64,000 bases of DNA, from contig JAQOTA010000054.1 of the NCBI GenBank assembly GCA_029532415.1, forward strand, positions 1,736,001 to 1,800,000, read 5' to 3'. This document shows, piece by piece, positions 57,241 through 64,000 of the stretch. Numbering within the stretch: position 1 is the stretch's first letter; every line of letters begins with the position of its first letter. The notes under the pieces were generated by a model, which worked only from the letters and a program-made list of their open reading frames with translations, had not been told where the DNA came from and did no database searches. The position numbers were made by a program, and so were the translations under genes. The DNA comes from Marasmius tenuissimus. Taxonomy: Eukaryota > Basidiomycota > Agaricomycetes > Agaricales > Marasmiaceae.

Positions 57241-59500
57241 CATTTTAGTTTTGCTACTAACATCAAAGCAATCGATTGACCGTCGACCAGCGCTTGCATG
57301 TACAAGTCCAGAGCCCAGAGTCAGAGACTCGTTTCCGAATCCACCCACCCGAATAAATAAGTAGTACGTCTCGGATTAGGGTCAGTATAAAACAGGCACG
57401 TTCACCGTTGACGAGAACTTTTGGCCAGCGCAGAACTCGAGGAATCGCGGTCACCACTGAACGAACGGATGGTACCCAATCGAGTACTCTTACAAAAGGC
57501 GACGAGTGTGAGTGGGGAGACTCAAAAAGAATTCGACGACTTCAAACTTTGTGAGTAACAGCCTGTAAAAAAAAAGGACAAAACGTTCTCCGATTAGATC
57601 TACTTAGCTTCTGCTCTGCTCCCTTCTTGTCTGCTTCAATATCAGTTCACCGCGCGTCAAAATCTTTCTACGGGTTGGTGGGGTGGTCATTTTGCCATTC
57701 CCGGGCTGTTTCCCCATCTCGAATGACCATAGGCTTATGAACTCGGACAAAAGCTAAGCTACCGTATAAACTAACCTGGACTTACTTGGGTGCAATAGTA
57801 CTGGGGACTTTCCAGCTGGGTCGTGGTCGGTTCGGGGGCTTCTGAACGCACCCCGATGCTGCTTTTGACGAAGTCAAAGTCACTGTTGATGGTGCCAGGA
57901 GCTGAGTCTGCGCATTTTCTGATAAGCAGATGTCAATGCCAATGCACCAAAAAGCGAAAAGATAACTCACCGGCGAGTGATTGCTTCGAGTATGCGGGAG
58001 ACCATACCAGCGGATCCACGTTCCTATCGCGTACCAAATGGTTGAAGAGGTTGACGAGTGTGTGAAGACCATTTCGGCCTCGTGTAACCAGGGGAACAAC
58101 ATCGTCAATGCTGCACGGTACAAGTGAGTTCAGTATCCAGTCCCACTGAACGAACGGATGGTACCATCGCAAAAAGCTTACAAGGCGGCGAGTTCAAAGC
58201 GGTGGCGTGACTGGGGAAAAAATGTTATCCGAAACCCAAACTTAAAGCCAACGGTGACTCAGCACCGGTACCCCCCGAAGTAGCTCCAGGCTCTAGCCAA
58301 GTATGTACGTATCTACGGATGATCTGAGTTTGAGTCTCAATCATCCTAGCTCTGTTCGACTTTTAGAGTTTTCTCGCAGCAGGGAGAGCTCTCGGCCTGT
58401 CGAATTCCTTTCCTTCAGCCGCCAGCGGGGGGGGGGGGGGGCTCCCAAATCAACAGCTCGAGCACGGTACCAACGTGCCGTGCCTAGCTAACACCCTCCT
58501 GCGAATGTTCCGAGTATTTGACATCGAGTACGAGCGTATCAAGCTTGATGGTTCGGGTGTCATGTCCCGACTCCCCATTTATGACGGGTAAAACTCGGGT
58601 AAAACTTTGACTCGCCCCTGGAGGCCCGCATGTCTTAGTGGTCCCCACTGAGCCCAGTCAAGTCAAGTCAAGTTAGCGGTGGCGTGAACACTGGGTACTT
58701 CGCGGGGAAATAAAAGTCGAACGGGGCTTGCGCAGGGCAAAAAAAAAACAACGTCCTTCGCTCCGTCAAAAACCGATCAAACTCAAAATTTGGGTTGAGG
58801 GACCGCGCTACGACGAAAAAAAGACGTGGTATCGAGACTCGAAAAAGGTATAGTAAAATCTTGACGCACCTGTCAATGAAAATACTGGAAAAGAAATGGT
58901 CAAGTTGGAAATAGCGCCGACGTGGAGGACGAGGTCTACTGTTCATTCAGAAATACGAACTTGCAGTTGTTACAGAATTCATATCCGAATTTTCATTTTT
59001 TGCGGACGGGCGCGAGAGAGAGTCTACGAGTCAGCGTGGTGGGTCGGGGGAAAGAGATATATTTTCACTGGCAGATGATGCTTAGCGGCTCCGAATCATC
59101 CATGCCGGTCATAGAGGAAAGGAACCGTCGTCTCCACCTCTCACCCGCGGCTCGTTCCACCAGCAATCAAGGTTCAAAAAAGATGCATAAAAGTACATTG
59201 ATGAGAAATAGAAATCCATAAGAAAAAGAACCTCGAACGCAGATCCAAGAAAGAAAACATGAAAAATGGGGTGATGCAGCGCTCGAGCCTCAAAGTAACT
59301 AAAAGTCGAACAATGGGTGGGAAGGGGTAGGTGTAGAGGTAAACGGGTCGGTCAAAAGGTAGAAGGGTATGCGTATCCGAGATCAAGACAATGATCATGG
59401 AGAATTCCGGAATTCCATGGCCAGGGCGAGAATTAGAACGAGATTGAAGAAATGCCATGGAAGATAAGGCTCAACGAAACGGTGGTGGATGTTCATTTCT
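57241..59500. other. Gene-poor repeated region
   Basis: No gene is supported. A 23 bp block (CCACTGAACGAACGGATGGT plus three bases) recurs exactly at 57454-57476 and 58143-58165, with further similarity after it. Minus-strand frames at 57,782-58,172 include PLVTRGRNGLHTLVNLFNHL but match nothing I can name. A run of fourteen or more G lies at about 58,427-58,440. Confidence 0.4.
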
Positions 59501-59522
59501 TCCAGGGGGGAAGCGGTAAAAT

Positions 59523-60924
59523 CTAGAGCAAAGGCACACCAGTAGCCCTCGCATCAACATACATAACCCTCCTCGCAACCGTATGCGTCGGCTGCACCAC
59601 CCCTTTCGACCCCGACGCTCCAACACTCCTCGACGTCGTCACCGGCCCAGCGGTCTCCCCAGCCGACCCACCCAACACCCCAGGCTGCGTAGCTTGCGTA
59701 TCATTATGCGAAACCCACCACCCAAGCCCAATCGCACCACCCACGACGAGAATAAAACAGACCCCGACTAACCAAACCCACCTCGACATCCTATTCGCTC
59801 CCGTCTGGGTCTTGGATAACCAATCGCTGTTCGTCTTTTTGCCTCCCTTCTCTTCGTGGGCGACCATACTGAAACGGCGCCAGAAGTGATCTCCCTTTTG
59901 ACCTCGGGAGGGGAGGAAGGTGTCTTCTTTGGAGGCACGCATGATGGGTTCCTGATCGACGAATTGGACGTCCCTCTCCTTTGCTGGTCGGAGGAAGACA
60001 GGGGTGATGGGTGTCATGGGAGGTTGTAAGGGGTGGGGTGTACTGGGGATGGGTGTGGAAGAGCCGAAGTGTGGGATGTGTTGTCGCATTTGACTCTGAG
60101 GGTATTGAGGTTGGGGTTGACGAGGTTGAGGTTGGGCTTGGGGGAGGAACGGGTTGATTCGTTGCTGTTGGGGGTACATATTCGGATGAGGTTGACGTTG
60201 GGTTGGGTGTTGGCGTGGAGGATCGAAGGGATTTTGCCTTGGAGACGACTCAAATGGGTTCTGCTGCTGTCTTGGAGGGTCGAACGGGTTCTGACGTGGA
60301 GCAGCAAATGGATTAGTGGGTTGAGGTTGACGAGGCGGTTGGTTATCGAAAGGATTTGTAAAAGTGGGCGGTACTTTTTCCGGCGAAGGAGGAGGCTGAA
60401 TCGACTTTGTCGGGGAAGGGGGAAGACTGAACGCAGCTATGGGAGCCACATATCCTGGCCTAGGCGCAGCTATTACGTGCGGAGGCGACGGCGACTTTCC
60501 AACCCCAGCCGCTGCCGCCAACAACGCATGCTTCGAATCGAATTGGAGGTGTTTTGGCGACGGCGGTGGAGAAGGTGATTTCTGTTTCCGTGGTGGTTTG
60601 AACCCATCTTCATCGTCGTCTGAATCATCCGAAGACCCGTTCAGAAATCCCGCTCCGAGCGCACCAGCACCGGATTGACGTTTGCTTGCGGGTTCGTCGT
60701 CCGTCAAGTAGTCATCGTACCTGTTCATTCTTTACTTGATTATACGTCTCGGAAGTAGATGTGGATTGCACTCACGTATCATACGCTGAAGTCCTATTAT
60801 TCGGGTTTGGAGGTGCCGGTTGGCGTTGACGACGCTGAGGTTGAGGTGTAGAATCTGGCTGTTCGTAGTAACTGTCCGGCAAGTCTGTCGCAAAAGGAGG
60901 TTTGCCAGCAAGAGGAGGAGCCAT
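59523..60924 (-). CDS. NPF-motif-rich single-helix membrane protein
   Basis: Two exons (60776-60924 and 59523-60720) give 448 residues, starting MAPPLAGKPPFATDLPDSYY. After an acidic stretch (SSDDSDDDEDGF) comes a Pro/Gln-rich region of about 250 residues holding six NPF tripeptides (NPFDNQ, NPFAAP, NPFDPP twice, NPFESS, NPFLPQ). Then comes a charged segment and one transmembrane helix near residue 370 (MSRWVWLVGVCFILVVGGAI). The C-terminal tail of about 60 residues is Thr/Ser/Gly-rich and would lie outside or in the lumen. NPF motifs bind EH domains of endocytic adaptors, so a role as cargo or anchor in endocytosis is a fair inference. No family name is known to me. The locus is the source of degenerate copies on both sides. 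Confidence 0.75.
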
Positions 60925-61715
60925 AAACTATTGGAAGCGACAAATAAATAATGAGAAACCAAAAGAACGAGTGTGAATGGTTTGAGGGAATGGACGCCTT
61001 GCAACCTGCAAGGACGAGAGGTGTTGTTGTTGGGTGGTGGTGGGGGGGAACGGAAAGGGAGGGATGTTGGGATGTTTACGCTACCATCCCCCCCCTAAGC
61101 GATTCCGAACCCCTCAATCTCGATCTCATGATCCCTTTCAACTCTTCCCGAATCCTCCTCTCCAGTCCAAAGCTCCAAAGAGAATATAATTTCAACTCCC
61201 AGGGCAGGCTTTCCGTGGGCTTGGAGCGGGTGCAATACTCGAGTAAATGAAGAACCATCGCTGCCCTTCGAATCAACGGCCGCGACTCGCTGTGGACTGG
61301 CAAGGAGACGCACAGAACGAGATCGTCGCACAAGTATCAGCCTAAACAGTTATAACTGCGGAAATCCAGGTCCACAGGGACAGCCAAACCCACACTGCAG
61401 CACAATACCCTCCGGGCGGATCAAACGCCGACGGATCCCTAGTCCGTCCATCACAGTGGCTGTACCGGCGAACCTTTTGAACATGGACCACCACGCTGAA
61501 GTCAAGGCAGCCACCAAGCAGCCACATTTGTAACTCCTGCGACCTGAATCTCCACATCGTCAACGCCGCTACCGCTCGCCTTACCGGGACCGAAGGTTTA
61601 CAGGCTACACGTTCCTTTTTCATTCTTCGTCGAGGACTCACAATCTCACCTGTCATGTCGCCTTTTTTTTTTGCCCTGATCGACGACAACGCAAGAGTGA
61701 GTCATACCTTTGTAG
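60925..61715. other. Upstream region of the NPF-protein gene
   Basis: This is the likely promoter. Minus-strand frames at 61,076-61,333 and 61,342-61,689 have no family features. Confidence 0.4.
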
Positions 61716-61785
61716 ATGGATGGATTTACTCTCTCTCAATCATTACAACAAATACACACTATAGCTAGTGAGAGTCCCACCATTC

Positions 61786-61960
61786 ACATGCATGTCGCTT
61801 GCTCACTGTTTGATTTTTCGTACCCAACTCTTCAAACGGGAACGAACTTCTGCTATATATGTTGGAAACCGACCTCTCAAACTCCTACAGCATGCATCAG
61901 ACCCGCGGCCGGGAAAGCAAGAAAAACGACGTGCGTAAAGATTGTTTTCTCTCGTCGATG
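61786..61960 (+). repeat. Direct repeat, copy A
   Basis: It matches 62,891-63,040 in the same orientation, with GTCGCTTGCTCACTGTTTG, GGGAACGAACTTCTGCTATA and CGTGCGTAAAGATT or its one-base variants in common. Both copies are non-coding. Confidence 0.7.
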
Positions 61961-62199
61961 CGGGTGGGTAGAATTTCTGAAAGCTAAGGAAGAATAGGTG
62001 GCTGGATACTCGAGTAGATGAAATTCAAATAACCACCGTTGCCAGTGGCGCACAAGTTCGAAATATGCGTCTGTCCAAACGGTTAACGCAAATTCAGCCC
62101 CCCCCTACCTAAGCAGACCGCCCAGGCCCCAGTCTCAAATAGCAAGCCGACGGAGCCCGGCCCAACCCATCATTGACTATATCTCCTGCGAGTTTGAAT

Positions 62200-62720
62200 C
62201 TCTGTTGCTGTCACCCTCTTTTCACTCGAAAAAAAGTAAGTCCGACCAAGGTCCTCATCGTCGATATAGTCTTGAATCTTTCAAGTCAAATCAACCGCAC
62301 AATCGAATTCCTATCAAATGCACTCACTCCCCCCCCTCCTCCTTCTCGTTTTCATCCCAGTCAACCCCTCGGTTCACTGGCAGTCCTGTCGCTTGATTTT
62401 TTGTTTCGGGGGAACGGAACTTGTGTTGTGTGTTGGGATCTCAACGTTCAACTCCTACTTACATCCCCCCCCCCCCCCATCCCATTCTCTCCCGTTCAAG
62501 CATAGGTTTCTCATCTGAATTCTTCCAGGTTTGTAGGAAATTCGAGAGGATCGTTTGGAGTCTTGTCTGTCTTGCATGGAGTCGGATCGTAGCGAACGAA
62601 ACGGGAGGGGGGGGGGGGGGGAAGCTCGGTGATTGTGCTACCGCTACTGAGGGGATCAATTCTTTCTTTCTCTCTTACTGTAACTTGGATCGGTCAACGG
62701 CCCCCCCCCCCGATCTCTAG
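62200..62720. repeat. Cluster of poly-C and poly-G tracts
   Basis: Homopolymer runs of about 12-16 bases lie near 62,465 (C), 62,605 (G) and 62,701 (C), and a shorter run lies near 62,328. No gene is seen. Confidence 0.7.
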
Positions 62721-62890
62721 CTTGATCGACGACGACATTCGGGAATCGGACGACCATACGCGCGCGGTGAGTGCACTGTTCTTTCTCTTTTCTCGTTCGC
62801 GTCAAATCACGATGGATCTCTTTTATTCAAATGATCACACCACGTTACAGATTCGATCGTCTGTCCGATGATACCTTCCAGTTTCCCGTT

Positions 62891-63040
62891 CACACGTCGC
62901 TTGCTCACTGTTTGCTCAAAGGGAACGAACTTCTGCTATATACGTCGGAATCCGACCTCTCAAAATCCTACATCAGACCCCGGGAAAGCAAAAAATGAGG
63001 TGCGTAAAGATTAGATCCTAGACGATGTTTTCTCTCTTGA
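62891..63040 (+). repeat. Direct repeat, copy B
   Basis: Partner of 61,786-61,960, with small deletions. Confidence 0.7.
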
Positions 63041-63239
63041 TTCTTGAATACAACTCGCGTCACTGTACCTCAGAATTGATAGTTGTGTAGTTCGATGCTA
63101 ACGAGATGCAGATAGTCCCAGTCGCGGCAGTTTCAAAGGATTCAAGCACGAGTTCCATTTCTACATGCAACTCGGGCGTCCTCTGAGATCTACCACTTCC
63201 TCGCTATATGAAGAAATGACCTCCCACCAACGTTTTTCA

Positions 63240-63420
63240 CCATTGCGTACGTGCACACGAAACTTATCTTCCATTGGTGTTCTTCAACTCTGTTCTCATT
63301 CCGTTTTCTCCCCTGGCCATGAAATTCCGGAATTCTCCATGATCATTGTCTCAATCTCGGATACGCATACCCTTCTACCTTCTACCTGGCTCGATCCGAG
63401 ACGGGCGCATATATAACCTC
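63240..63420 (-). repeat. Inverted copy of the NPF-locus 3' flank
   Basis: The reverse complement matches 59,340-59,470 and 55,390-55,500, with CCATGGCCA or CCTGGCCATG, GAATTCCGGAATT and ATGATCATTGTC or its one-base variants in common. This is the third copy of this flank in the window and the only inverted one. Confidence 0.65.
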
Positions 63421-63769
63421 AGAGTTTCCTTCTCCCCATGACCGACATGGACGACTCCGAGCCGCTAATCACTATCATCTCTGCCAGCCAACACCTCTTT
63501 CCCCCCCCCCGACCCATCACGTTGACCCTAGAAAGTCAGACTCGTAGAGTCTTTCGCGCCCGTCAAGCTTTGGATATGAACTCCGTAACATTGCAAGTTT
63601 GCGTACTATCTCGGCTATTTCATTATTGTGTAGATTGATTTTCTTTTCGGGTTGGTGAACTGGGTAATGAGCCTCTGAGTCTGGGTTCTGGATTTGTGTA
63701 TGTCAATCGATCGCTCTAATGTGAGTAGCGAAGCTATGATGTGGCTACAACTTCAATATCGCAGAGTTT

Positions 63770-64000
63770 TGCTGGAGCCTGGGTACTACCGCTGCGGCTA
63801 ACAAGGGGCCGACGGTCCGGGACACGCGCACCGTTGTTGAGCGCTAGCAGTGAGCACGGGTCTTACTCTCCCACAACCACCACCACCTTTCAAGACTGAA
63901 GTGCTCTCTGCAACTTCCAGTCAAATTTCACGAACGAGGCAGCAAGACAAATTTCGATACAACGCGATCGTTTACTCGCAATTCAAGCTCAAGGTTCGTC
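63770..64000. repeat. Inverted copy of 56,380-56,590
   Basis: The reverse complement carries the same order of blocks as 56,380-56,590: a CAACTTCCAGTCAAATTT tract, CTCTCCCACAACCACCACCA, and a GTTGAGCGC and GGCCGACGG tract. It runs off the end of the window. Confidence 0.6.

Noticed and set aside
57782..58172. Armadillo-like protein suggested by a helical minus-strand frame
   Set aside because: Only about 40 residues look helical, and there is no repeat, no start and no splice support.

Overview
The window is nuclear DNA of a filamentous basidiomycete, most likely a mushroom-forming Agaricomycete. Genes are dense, on both strands, and broken by many 45-70 nt introns. Several families typical of that group are present: BTB paralogues, a NACHT STAND protein, a one-helix membrane protein with a long ectodomain, and Crinkler-type remnants. 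No organism name can be read from the sequence alone.

Layout. 0.6-38 kb is a gene-dense housekeeping region. In order it holds: a protein kinase (-); a TPR/MLP nuclear-basket coiled-coil protein (-) divergent from ribosomal protein uS10/RPS20 (+); FACT subunit POB3 (-) divergent from alpha-actinin (+), followed by cofilin (+); a one-helix membrane protein (+); a polytopic membrane protein (+); a decayed Crinkler-like gene (-); a CX5R rhodanese phosphatase (+) tail-to-tail with COX20 (-); a second Crinkler-like fragment (-); VDAC porin (+); an EngB-type organellar GTPase (+); a small unknown protein (+); an OPT transporter (+); and a Rad60/Esc2-like SUMO-domain protein (-).

38.7-45.5 kb is a segmental duplication. 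The RNA 5'-triphosphatase gene (CET1 type) and a BTB gene lie next to each other, and a decayed copy of the CET1 5' end is followed by a second BTB paralogue. 47.9-51.4 kb is a 3.5 kb DNA transposon-like element with about 225 bp terminal inverted repeats and no transposase, and a 602 bp hAT-type miniature element is nested in it. A NACHT gene follows at 51.7-54.6 kb.

54.6-64 kb is gene-poor. It is littered with degenerate direct and inverted copies of an NPF-motif tail-anchored protein locus, whose best copy is at 59.5-60.9 kb, and with poly-C/G tracts.

Points worth a second look: at least six introns whose only in-frame donor is GC rather than GT, including one whose paralogue uses GT; a single-base frameshift in cofilin; 10 nt and 19 nt micro-exons; and the nested transposon pair, which has exact 10-mer and 14-mer internal motif arrays. 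All intron and exon assignments are by eye. They were chosen because they keep frame and restore recognisable family residues.
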